Position numbers and translations under genes: made by a program
Notes under the pieces: generated by a model
Seen by the model: only the letters and a program-made list of their open reading frames with translations
Told to the model about the DNA's origin: nothing
Database searches by the model: none
Origin: Reticulitermes speratus
Taxonomy: Eukaryota; Arthropoda; Insecta; Blattodea; Rhinotermitidae
DNA length: 64,000 nucleotides
Reading direction: 5' to 3'
NCBI GenBank assembly: GCA_021186555.1
Contig: JAJKFL010000042.1
Location: forward strand, 12,454,781 to 12,518,780
In this document: positions 23,619-33,999 of the stretch, piece after piece
Layout of the letters: each line of letters opens with the position of its first letter
How positions within the stretch are numbered: position 1 is the stretch's first letter

Positions 23619-25340
23619 GGTTGGCTGTGCGTTGCAAGTCTAGTGACTGGTGCTGGAGGTTCCTGGTTCTTCTGATCTGTCTGGCTAATGCACTGTGAAT
23701 CACATGTATGCCCCTCTGTGGAAACTGCAGTAGGTGGTGATGACGATGATGTTTTGACTTCATGGTCTCCACCTTCCAGCTGCTGCTGCCTCTCAATCAC
23801 ACCAGTCTCCCGTTTCATGTACGGTGGTGATCTGGATACTCTAGGTGGTTCTTCAGGCACATTACCTTCTCCATTACCTACTGCTGTCAAGACACTCTGA
23901 ATATTAGTTTTTGATGGCACTTGAACTTCTCCATTCCTCAACACATTTCGATCTGCAACCCTCACAGCATCTGGTGGTCCGTCTTGCTGTTTAATCTGTT
24001 CTGAAACTGGTGTCGCTAACTTTCCATTCACCATAAGTTTCTGAGTTGGATAACGTAATGACGATCTGATTTTCTCAGGATGTCTGGACAAAGGCACTCC
24101 CGCAGATGTACAAGTGTCACTTTCCAATGGCTTGATGGCTGAAGTTCTTGCAAATGTGTCATTCATATTTCTACATGGTGGCAATGTTACAATGTGGCCT
24201 TGATGACCCAAACTACTAGCTATATGGCTGTTATTGACTGCACCACATTCCTGTCTCCTGTTCAGTGTTGCACTGCTGATATTCCTGCTAATTGAGACAG
24301 TATCTATGGACCTTTGCATCAAATTCACACTATCCATTTGTCTCAGATTTGCATTTCCACTTTCTGCTTGTTTCTGGCTTGCAGTGCCATTTTCTATATG
24401 TCTCTGGAATGATCCGTTTTGGTGGTATCTTTGGAGGGTAATTTCATTACCAACAGATCCCTGAACTGGATTGCTGTTAATTATATGTTTTTGAACTGTC
24501 ACACTTTCTCTGTGTCTTTGAGTCACATTACTAGGCTCTAGATGTCTTTGGGATGTCATGATACTCTCAACACGCTTCTGTGGCACAACACAGTCTTCAA
24601 TGTGTCTTGGCAGTGAAACACCTGGTTCCAGATACCTTTGAGATGAAATTCCATTTTCCATTTGTCTCTGCTGAGTATGGGTGCTGTCTGGACTACTGCT
24701 GTTTCTGTGGTGCTTCTGTTGGACTGTAGTACTAGAGTCTTTTTGGGTAGAGTCATCAACATGTCTAATGGATGGTGCATTACATGCTACTGATATCCGA
24801 GGCATATTGGTTTCTGAAGGACTCTGAGGCGACGGAAGGTTATCCGGATGTCGCTGTGTCAAGTTTCCAGGTGGTCTCTGAGGTGAGGAGGCATTGTTTT
24901 CAACATGTCTCTGGGCTTCAGATTCATTGTGGAATGGGCTGGCATTTTCTGGACCTCTATCTGAAATAGTTTCCAAATTCCTTTGGGTTATAGTATCTTG
25001 ATGCCTCTGAACTGATAAAACATTTTGTGACACATGTTTCTGGGGTGAAACAGTTCTTTCCCCATGGGATTCAGATGTACTTGTCTTGTCTGGGGAATGA
25101 AGATCTGGAGGTGGAGGGGGGAGAGGCTCGTCAGATGCAAACACTTCATCTTCAAGCACTGTTGGTGGAGATGGGGGAGGCAAGTCTGGACTGGGCAGTC
25201 GCTCTGGAACAGGCGGTGGAAAAGCAGCTCGTAGATGAGGTTTCTTAGGAGGACGCTCTGGCACCCAGTCATCAACAGAGATGGATGGACCAACAATGAG
25301 GGGTCCAAGCAGATCAGCTGAGAGAGAGCCACAGCTGGAA
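23619..25340 (-). CDS. Shrm: Shroom-like gene, large exon with Pro-rich block and QRH repeats
   Basis: Minus-strand exon of about 1.72 kb, with acceptor TTCTGTGTATTAG (or six bases further, TTCCAG) and donor AACC|GTAAGTAGG; the visible stop just past the donor is intronic. The first 80 residues hold 'DDWVPERPPKKPHLR', alternating Pro/Leu-Pro runs and acidic residues, which look like SH3/EVH1-type ligands and recall Shroom proteins. From about 25009 to 24245 there is a degenerate repeat of roughly 10-14 residues around '(S/T)QRHxE(N/S)'. The C-terminal part has 'SRSPPYMKRETGVIERQQQ'. It ends in the middle of a codon, so at least one more exon follows to the left. The Rho-kinase-binding ASD2 coiled coil is not in it. 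Confidence 0.75.
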
Positions 25341-25431
25341 CTAATACACAGAAATGACATAAGTTTAGATTCAGATACTAGCATTGTTTATAACTAAACA
25401 TTCCAGTAACACCAATGTTGTACTCTCTTAC

Positions 25432-25506
25432 CTGTGTTGATGGCGTGGCCCTTTCTCGAATACCTCCAGACTCAGAGTTCATCTTTTCTTTCTTTACTGC
25501 CATCTG
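25432..25506 (-). CDS. Shrm: Shroom-like gene, small 75-base exon (25 codons)
   Basis: Small minus-strand exon with acceptor GTTCTTAG|CAG|ATG (NAGNAG, so 25506 or 25503) and strong donor CACAG|GTAAGAG. In the frame set by the previous exon it is fully open and reads MAVKKEKMNSESGG after an optional Gln, then 'IRERATPSTQ'. It is 75 or 72 bases, a multiple of three, so it can be skipped or included without changing frame, as for a cassette exon. It ends on a codon boundary, which does not fit the phase of the next large exon; see findings. It could also be a decoy pseudo-exon. Confidence 0.55.
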
Positions 25507-26307
25507 CTAAGAACACAGACATACATATCAGGGACACACAAAGTTTAAATAATCGTTTCAGTGTGAAATCTGCTACTGCATTCAATATAATGCTCCAAAG
25601 CTAAGGTAAATAAACAATAAGCTATCAGAAGAACAGTCCAGTGGGTATAAATATATTTTTGGTATTTTTCATACCCCATTAGTTTGATTTTCATTTACTG
25701 CAAATACAAATAGACCGTAGCAATTGTGATTCCTTTTAATTGTTACTTCATTATACAGTCAGCATGTCAAGAACTGTGTGAAACAGAAGGTGAGCATTTT
25801 AATGACATTATATTTTAGGTTACTCACAAAGTTATGTATATGATGACCTATTTCAGGCACATCTGAAGTTAAAAATTTTGGGTCTCATATAAAGAAAGGG
25901 CTATAATTGGATATTATGCACCAGAAATGGATTAGTGTAGACATCCAGTGCCAAATATAAGTGAAAGCCACTGGACCGTTGTGCAGATGAAAATGCACAG
26001 AGAAGGACAGATGTATGGCTGCACTCCCAAATCCTACCCACCCCCCAGAAAAGTGTGTGAAGAACAGATAACAAGATATTCAACCTTCAGTTACTGGGTG
26101 TCCTGCCTGCTCATTAAATTATACACATTCACGTCAAGTTAAACTTCTAAATAAATATCTTAAAAATATCCACACTTCAAGTTTAAGCAGTTTAAGTTTG
26201 TAAATCAGTCATCACAATGTTCTCATAATCTATGTGACACCACACTTCATAACACATATAGCATCTGTAATATGACAAAGAATTAAATTAGTGAGATCAC
26301 TGCTTAC

Positions 26308-26659
26308 CTCGCGCCATGAACCATTGGCATAGTCTGATGCTGAGGACGCTCTACGAGCTGAGTGAGAAGCATGAGGTCGAGGAGGAGGCTGGGGAGGAGG
26401 TGACCGTGGACAACGTACAGCAGATGCTGGCTGAGCCAACTGTGGCTCTGATCTCCAAGCCTGACTTCTTGTGTTGGCGGACTGATGTCGTTCATAAAAT
26501 GACAGTAATGCCTTCTTTTGGATAGCCTTCAGTGTCGGATCTGACACGCGATGTCGCTTGTCTGGATCCAGGTATGTGTAACGTGTCTGCTGCCGCTCTA
26601 GTTCACTGATCCTCTCAGCAACAGACAAGGCAGGTGGTGGCATAGACTTTGGTAGCAAC
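26308..26659 (-). CDS. Shrm: Shroom-like gene, fourth visible exon, ASD1-like domain
   Basis: Minus-strand exon of 352 bases, acceptor TGTTGAACAG, donor CGCGAG|GTAAGC, ending on a codon boundary. The first base completes the Arg codon from the previous exon. It carries the most diagnostic segment: 'VAERISELERQQ', then 'YTYLDPDKRHRVSDPTLKAI' followed by 'QKKALLSFYERH', and a Pro/Ser-rich tail with 'RRASSASDYANGSW'. From memory of the family this resembles the Apx/Shroom domain 1 (ASD1), which binds F-actin and targets Shroom to the apical cortex. I could not align it, so the family call is moderate. The strong exon boundaries and lack of stops make the coding call firm. Confidence 0.78.
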
Positions 26660-27904
26660 CTGTTCAACACATTGTATTATTTATCTTACCCTGGAGAAAA
26701 AGTGCTAACCAAACTGAAGCAACACAATCAGCAGATATTACACAGTCCCACAATTACAGTGTACCCTCGATTATCCATTTCACAATCATAAGTTACTAAT
26801 GACTAATGACAGAAGTGAGAAATAATATGATTTAGCGCTGCGTGCATGAACAAAATCCTCAATACAAACAAAATCACGGACTATTTACATACACAACACG
26901 CATATACTCATAACCTATCTATGTATGTATTATGTATATAATAAATGAATTACAGTTCTACTATTTGTTTGTGGCTCAATGAAGTATACGTTTGGGATTA
27001 TCCATATTACTGACTTATCCCTGCACCCCTGTTCCCACCACTACCCTGGATAATTGGGAGTATACTGTATAAAGTTTATGGTTGTTTTGTTGACTCTTAA
27101 ACCTTCAAAAGCAACATGCAATATATGCACCATGTACCTCTTCCTGGCAAGACGTACTGTTTAAATTCAAATTTACCACCATTTTTTCACTGAACTGGCT
27201 AAGTTTATACCACATATCATATCATATTGTCTACACCTAGCAATAAGCCTCATATATATTTGATGGCAGCTTAATGATTTGACACATGGTTATCTTGGTC
27301 TGTAAATATAAAATCCATATACAGAAGGTTAAAATTAGAGTTGAAAATAAACCAGTGTATTTGTCAGGCTTCAGGCTTTCACAGCAGTGCAGAAGAAGTC
27401 TGTGTTCTTCTGGGATATGGCACCATGTCACTGGGTGATTTGTACCTGACATTTCAAGACAGCATAGTGGTATCATGCATACTGCAAGCCAGATACATAA
27501 TATTACCTTTTGGATTCAAACAGTGGCACTAATTCTTCAGTTTGTCATATGCATTCACCTTGGACAACCTGACACTTGGTTCATACATCAAAGTGACAAG
27601 AACTACAACAAGAATTAACTTCTTTAAGATCAAAATTTTAGCAAAGTTAGTTTAATTTTTGATTAGCATAATTATTAATGAGCCACATAATTTGGTACAT
27701 TTTTTTCTGTGACAGAGCCACCAGTACTTTACTGATTATTTATCTTTTTTGTTGGCAGTCAGAAGCATTGTTATAACTACAATTTTCCTCACGTTTTTAA
27801 AAGTGAATGTATTATTTTATATTATTGTGAGACTGTGCAACTGAGCAGCAGTGAATTAAAAGCCATACAGTAACTGAACGTTCCAATAATGTAACCTTTA
27901 TCTT

Positions 27905-28175
27905 AATGGTGTGGGTACTTAAATTTCAGCACACAGTTTATGAGAAACATGAGTACTATTTGAACAGAAAAAGATAAAATTATGAAAAAACGACATTTTG
28001 TGAAAATAAAACAGAGATTATGCCGCATTTCTTAAAAATGTAGTAAATTTTCTTGATGCCTAAATACATAAAATGAATTTCTTGGGGTGTTTTCCTACGT
28101 GTGTTCATGTACGTGAACGCAGGTCTTTAAAATATAAATCATGATAACTTAAGGATACACAGTACTATTTGCATA
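27905..28175. repeat. Intronic inverted-repeat arm (left)
   Basis: Reverse-complement partner of 29820-30075, with many shared blocks such as TATTTGAACAGAAAA, AAATTATGAAA, TCTTAAAAATG and CCTAAATACAT. It lies in the intron downstream of the exon at 28982-29419. Confidence 0.75.
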
Positions 28176-28389
28176 TGTTCTTGTCATGTTCAGGGATGTG
28201 CCACAAATATTGCAGGCACTGATGACATACTTCAATTAAAGCTAACATGAAATGTCAGAGGTGATCAGAATGAAGTTACTGGACACTCTTCTTCTAAACA
28301 TCCTTACAGGCTGCAGCAATCCATTACAAATTTTATGTTATTCATACTGTGCATATTCTTATAATTAATAAATCAACCAACTTATACAT

Positions 28390-28580
28390 TTAATAAAATA
28401 CATCCAGAAGCAAGTATAAAACTCCTACATGTTTTTGGCACTGGGGTGCCATCATCAGGGAGTTATTCAGAACGAAGGAGTACAAGGCTGACAGCTAAAC
28501 TACCTGGAACATCCTGATGATGGCACCCCAGTGCCAAAACATGTAGGAGTTTTATGCTTGCTTCTGAACTTATTTTATTA
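28390..28580. mobile_element. Inverted pair of hammerhead-like motifs within an intron
   Basis: Arms with TAAAACTCCTACATG and its complement; left motif on the minus strand (28421-28465), right on the plus strand (28508-28552). Both have CTGATGA, extra T and the hairpin GGCAC/GTGCC. The invariant GAAAC has become AAAAC, so both copies are probably inactive. Confidence 0.6.
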
Positions 28581-28981
28581 AGTGCATAAGTTAGCTGATG
28601 TATTAATGAAACACATTACAAAGTCTGCTGCATGTCAGGGTTGAGCAGATAGCACTTCAACTTTGTAGCAGGATGGTTACCAGCTATCCTGAGGTCTTTC
28701 ATGCATTTCCTCAGTTCCTCTCAGAAAATTCTTGGATGGTTACTCGAATTAGGCCGTTAAAAGCTTCATTTCACATGTTGTCCAAGTTGTCTTACAGATT
28801 CCTCTACCATCACTACTATATAACCTGAGTGACAACATTGCTAAATAAATTGCAACTAATAAAAACTAAATACAAAATCACAACCTTAAAAGTGACTTTC
28901 TTTTACAACACAAATACTAAAAAAAATTAATTTTATTCTGTTCTAAAAATGATGAACATAACATTCTGTTCAGTAACATAC

Positions 28982-29419
28982 CTATGAGGGGACTGCTGCT
29001 CGTTAGGCTGAACAGTGTATGTATTAACTGGGAAGAGACGAAGTTGATTGTGGTGATTATTGCGCTGGACTTGAGCTTGCCATCCGTTACCCTGTGTTGT
29101 ACTGCCACCTCCAAGATACAAAACGCTCTCTGAATGATGTCGCTGTGGCGTCTGAACTCTGGCACTGTGGACTACAAGTTGTCGTGATGATGCTGAAGAT
29201 GCTGATCCATGATGTGTGCATGAACTGCTGGCAACACTTACGTCACTTAAAGAACCATGCCACTTGAGTGTCTCACTGGACGAAGCACTACCCGAACTTG
29301 TTGTCACTACACTATCTCGGCCTGCATGACTTCCATCACATTCCCGTTCTGGGTGTTCACACCATGATGTCTGGGGTGCTGCAGTCGGTCTTGCTGTGGC
29401 TTCACTGTCTCTCCGCAAC
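28982..29419 (-). CDS. Shrm: Shroom-like gene, third visible exon
   Basis: Minus-strand exon of 438 bases between acceptor TGTGTGTCACAG and donor CATAG|GTATGT. It begins with the last base of an Arg codon and continues 'LRRDSEATARPTAAPQ'. It has a Ser-rich block with 'SSETLKWHGSLSDVSVASS', then His/Gln-rich sequence, and ends with a split Arg codon (AG|G). The Trp-containing 'LKWHGSLSDVS' motif next to a serine-rich stretch looks like a conserved actin-scaffold or phosphorylation segment. The exon is flanked in both introns by a long inverted repeat (27905-28175 and 29820-30075), see findings. Confidence 0.77.
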
Positions 29420-29819
29420 CTGTGACACACAACATATAGCAGGACCTTAGTGGTCTGTATCATTACTTGTGGTACTTTAGTTTTCTACTGTTGATGTATT
29501 TTGGTAAATAAGAGCTGTAACGTTTATGGAATAATAAAGAGATAGTTTATAACCTACTAAATCATTCAGTACTCTTGCATATGCTGCCAGTGTTTGGACG
29601 AGCTACATTTCTTTACTTCCACCCCAAATATGAGCTTATTTGATGGCAGAACACACAAATGTGAGAAGCTGTACATGATAGCAATTAAAGGCTTGCTTTA
29701 TACCACATATCAGAATAAGCCTTTTAGACTTATATTTTGGACATCATCCAGCAACCATAACAGGCAATTGTCAAACTTCTCCTGTTACCACTAAGACATC
29801 AACTACCAGACTGATTAGT

Positions 29820-30075
29820 GTTTAAAATACTGTGCATAACCTTTAAATGACCTGCATTCGCATATGTGAGTGCATGTAAAAAAAAAAATCCCTAGAATTT
29901 CATTTCATGTATTTAGGCAATAAGGAAATTTACTGCATTTTTAAGACAGGCAGCATAATCTATCTTTTATTTTCCACAAAACGTTGCTTGTTTCATAATT
30001 TAATCCTTTTCTGTTCAAATAATACAAGTGTTTTTCATAAACCATGGGCTAAAATTTAAATACCAACCCATTCGT
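29820..30075. repeat. Intronic inverted-repeat arm (right)
   Basis: Partner of 27905-28175 in reverse orientation. Lies in the intron upstream of the exon at 28982-29419. Divergence of roughly a fifth of positions by eye suggests an old pair. Confidence 0.75.
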
Positions 30076-31057
30076 TTAAGAGTTGAATTCAGCAATGATA
30101 GGAACCCTAGAAGTACACAGAGTGCTCACAGTCAAGAATACTAACCAGCACAAAGACACCTAATCATAAGTGAATAAGTACCATGAGAGGCACAATCTAT
30201 GAAGCAAACATTTGTAATGACAATAAGCTGCTATCTGAAAGACTCTGTTTCAAGATATGCTACCAAAATATTCATGTTCATTAAAGCCTTTAATTCTACC
30301 AATTAATCTGTAATGCACTGAAACAACTGGAACTTCATGCCAACAGCTGGGAATACGTTAAACTTGGAAGGGTCAGTTTATTTACTTCAGGAAAAACAAA
30401 CTTTCATAAAATATTTTTAGTACTTTGTGTTTGTGATATTAAGTCATTTTGAACCCTTGTCAATTTGTTTATATAACATACTATATATTCAGCTTTTGGG
30501 GTTTAGTTGCACCATGTGTTGACTCCCTGTATTTGATACTACCACATTCTGCACTGCCACCCTCACATCCATTGGCAGGCCTGTACATCAGGCTGCATGC
30601 TCCTTCTGTCATATTCACCCTGAAGATGATGACTGCAATGTATGGAGAAGAGTTGGAAAAACTGCAATGCAAGATACAGCTAAACCCCAAAAGCCAAAAT
30701 TGCACATTACACACACGAAGATTCAAGTCTTCTTGGATGTTATGCTATGTTGATGGGTGAACAGTTACTGACATTTCTGAAGACTGTAATGCCCCTATCT
30801 TCAGGGTCAATCAGTACAATAAGAAGGCACTTAAATTCTTTGAAATGTTGGTAAATATTTACCAGTGAACACAGCATAACATCCCAGAAAGACCAGAATC
30901 TTCAGCACTACCGCTGTGAAATCTCAGACCTCACATATTAGATACAACTCACACAAACCTTCTGCTACATGGTTTTCAAACACCTCTGAAGTATCTCGAA
31001 TGCAAGGCTCTGTCACAATACACACTTGCTTACCTACACTTTTAATCAGGGCCTCAC

Positions 31058-31518
31058 CTGTCCAGAAAAGGCGTTGTGGTGATGGAGTCAGTGCTCGAGA
31101 CGTAACTGTGGTACCCCTCTGACTGTGCATATGATTGCTGCTGCTGGTGTTGTGGTCTTAGTGCTTCATCATAAGTACGTGAATACTCTTCTAGGTCTGC
31201 CTTTGTGAGAGGAGTTGCCTGAGGTTTTGGATCCTGATAGGATTTTGCATACTCCTCAAGATCAACTTGTGTAAGTTGTGGTGGATCCTGATAGGATCTA
31301 GCATACTCTTCCAAATCTGCCTGAGTTAGTTGTGGCTTACTAATGATATCACGCTCAGGAGGAGATGGAACCATATAATCACTGTCTCCTAAAGCCTTTC
31401 CCTCACGGTCCACCCTTGGCAGATACAAGCATCCCTGAGTATCTTCCACCATTTCAGGTCGTGACTCAAATGCCTCTGGCAGAATCTTTTCACACCTTTC
31501 CATAACAGTCTTCAGCTG
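31058..31518 (-). CDS. Shrm: Shroom-like gene, second visible exon with LT-x-x-DLEEY repeats
   Basis: Minus-strand exon of 461 bases. The acceptor is of the NAGNAG type (GTCAG|CAG|CTG), so it may start at 31518 or 31515 without changing frame. The donor is GACAG|GTGAGG, leaving two bases (AG) that join with G of the next exon to make Arg. The exon encodes 'LKTVMERCEKILPEAFESRPEM', an acidic region, then three near-tandem copies of a 16-17 residue unit of the form LTxxDLEEYarsYqdp, a Gln run, and 'TPFLDR'. Junction phases agree with both neighbours. The repeats look like short linear motifs, possibly helical; I do not know a binding partner for them. Confidence 0.78.
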
Positions 31519-31879
31519 CTGACATAAAAGTGAAAACTTCTGCGTGACTAAAGGTATAAAAATTATAATTTAACTCTTAGTTAATAATCAATATTACTGG
31601 AAAAGAGCTAATACTAGGAAATTATTATCACTGAGATTTCTATTTAAAAGTATCAAATACAGCATACAGGATGGTGCATAAATCACTTGACACTCTACAT
31701 TTAACATGGGTTGCCTATTGTGTCAAGAGACGTTTGCACCAGCCTGTAGAATTCAATGACGTTTTCTTGGACAATCAGCCATGTCATTTTCAGTAACAAT
31801 CATACAAATTAGTCAGAAGCTAAAAGGAAATTAGAACAGAAAAATATGACTGTTTGCAAAACAGTTTTAGAGCTGGAAG

Positions 31880-32015
31880 TAAATATTACATAAATTAATT
31901 TAATTAATTAATATATTATATAAATTAATATTACATATAATATTAATACATATAATATATTAATTATATAAATATAAATATTATATAAATAAATAAATTA
32001 AATAAATATCTGCAG
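31880..32015. repeat. Very AT-rich low-complexity tract
   Basis: Imperfect runs of TTAATTAA, ATATAAAT and AATATT in the intron between the first two visible exons. Confidence 0.8.
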
Positions 32016-32659
32016 GCCACATAATACAATGACAAGGACTGTAATCAGATGTAATAAATAAAGTTATCTCATGAAATAAAATACATTTTGTGGAAGGGAC
32101 TTGGCTGGCACAGGTCAGATAAAGGATGCTTTTATTCATCCAATTTTTTAAGAAGAACAATGAAAAGTTCTGTCATCACCACCTTTGGTACCCACCTTGA
32201 AATTCTGAGCATTACCTGAACTGTACATAAATTGTTTAAGTGCACTTTGAGCCAGCAGTACCATAATCGACCACGGAGCATAAATGCCCTTGATCCTAGC
32301 AACCATCTTGCCTGTACTCACATGCTTGGCTACGTGGGGCTTAGGTAAGGGAGTAACAGTTCAAAACATTTAAAAAATTATCCCGAAATCAAGCCAACGC
32401 TATGAAGCAGGCACAACAAACAAATTGCAAGTCCCTCTTCCATCTGGAATTTAGGTTAATGCAAAATGGGCAATGGAATACGCAAAATGGATTACAGCCC
32501 CAAGTGGTACAGACAGACGGCCTATGTACCAGAATATCAAAAAAATTTCCCTCCATATCTCATTCAAAACCAGTTACTGCACATTATTTGTGTTTGCACA
32601 AATGCAAACAGTGCATCAAAGCAATAAGACAATACTGGTGAGAAATATGGTGCTATGCC

Positions 32660-32895
32660 ATGAGTTGAGTAGCTCAGATGGTACAGTGAATAGGCTACAG
32701 GCTGAATGAGCGGAGAATAGGGGTTCAATTTCTGGCGTGGAAGCCGAAAGTCTTTTCCTGTCTAATGGGTACAGGGGCTCTTCCCCAGAGATAAAATGCT
32801 TGGGGCATGTAGCTAACCCTCCACCTCCATATAGTCCCGAAGGTTAAAAAAGACTGCATCCACATCCCCTCTCCCCTATAGAGCCTGAATAATTC
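32660..32895 (+). mobile_element. Diverged SINE family D copy in intron
   Basis: tRNA-like head with GGTTCAATTTC, then CTAATGGGTACAGGG and GGGGCATGTAGCTAACCC, following the family D body order. Confidence 0.6.
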
Positions 32896-33381
32896 CTGGC
32901 CTGATACTTAAATATTAATCACAAAACAAATTTACCTCATAGTCCTCTGTATTTTTATAGGAATAGTCTGATGATGGCTTTTTAAGCCCAAACATTTAGC
33001 TTTTATTTAAAAAAAAAACAAAAAATGTTGTTTTATCAATCAGTGGCGTAGCAAAATTTTGGCGCCAGGGGCGTGTAATCACAATGACCGCCCCTAACAG
33101 AAATTTTAAAAAAATCACAATTATTTATTGAAGTTCCTTTTATTTGACTCAATAATTTAAAATTTTTTGTGCGTAGAAAGCCACATTTTTTATTTGAATA
33201 CTAATTTTGTCGTCCAGGGCGCCCGCAACACTCGTCCCCCCCCCCCCCCCCTCCAACTACGCCCAAGTTACCAATAAATCAAAGTCATGGTGGATTCCGT
33301 GCTTTTGACCGGAACCAACCATTACTTTATGACGCAAACCACAATATGAACTAAGTGAATATCAAAGTCGGCATCATGTAC

Positions 33382-33898
33382 CTGCTGAGTGAACGCTGGG
33401 TTGGGTCGCTTCATATATGGGCGTGTGTATGTGATTCCCTTCTCCTTGGGATAATTTGTATGGTCAGTCCAGGACTTCGACCTATGTGAACCTCCACCTG
33501 GGGCAGACCGCATTGACTGAGGTGTATCAGCAGCCGCAGATACGGGCCACGAAGGAAACTTCTCGTGTCCGGGACCATATTTGATACACTTGAGACTGGA
33601 CGCGTCACGAACAGGTGGCGCTGGAGGCGGAGAGCCCGCATCCCCTTGCGTCTGTTGTTGCACTACTGGCGCGAAGTTGAGCCCCGACTGTGTGTGCAGA
33701 TATGAGTATATGGATGCCTTGCTGTCACCGCGCACCGTGACGCCCGCGCCTTGTTGCTGCTGTTGAGGAGGCGGTGCCTGCTGCAGGTTTGGCGTCGAGC
33801 GGGCCGACATCATAATGCGACCCGGTGGTGACATAGCAGCATCCCTCGCCATGTGGCACGCTTTTGATGCAACAGACTCGCAGCCATTGGGTTGCACA
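33382..33898 (-). CDS. Shrm: Shroom-like gene, first visible exon
   Basis: Minus-strand exon opening after a good acceptor (TTTATACTTGCAG) and closing at CAG|GTACATG. It starts with one base of a split codon and ends on a codon boundary, so 172 codons follow the split codon. The protein is rich in Pro, Gln and Ser. It has 'ARSTPNLQQ', a short poly-Gln, a poly-Pro patch, and ends with 'YTRPYMKRPNPAFTQQ'. No catalytic domain is visible. Its end phase matches the next exon at 31518. The gene must continue upstream because this is an internal exon. The Shroom assignment comes from exons downstream; alone this piece would be only a disordered scaffold segment. In-frame coding stretches to the right of the acceptor are intronic read-through. 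Confidence 0.75.
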
Positions 33899-33999
33899 CT
33901 GCAAGTATAAAATAAAAACTTAACTTTGCTGCTTACAACACACTGTTCTGGCATTCTGACAAGCCTCTGTCTATTTTGCTACAATCTTATAAGATCCTG

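Noticed and set aside
24234..24464. Plus-strand ORFs opposite the large Shroom-like exon
   Set aside because: They are antisense shadows; the minus frame is longer, has splice sites and biased composition.
25341..25384. Extension of the large exon to the Met at 25384
   Set aside because: The bases are an acceptor tract (TTTCTGTGTATTAG) and do not look coding.
30600..30640. CACCCTGAAGATGATGAC as another hammerhead core
   Set aside because: No stem II hairpin and no GAAAC within reach.
33040..33266. MITE with CAGTGGCGTAGC start
   Set aside because: The right end (CTACGCCCAAG after a C-run) pairs with the left for only a few bases; boundaries cannot be fixed.
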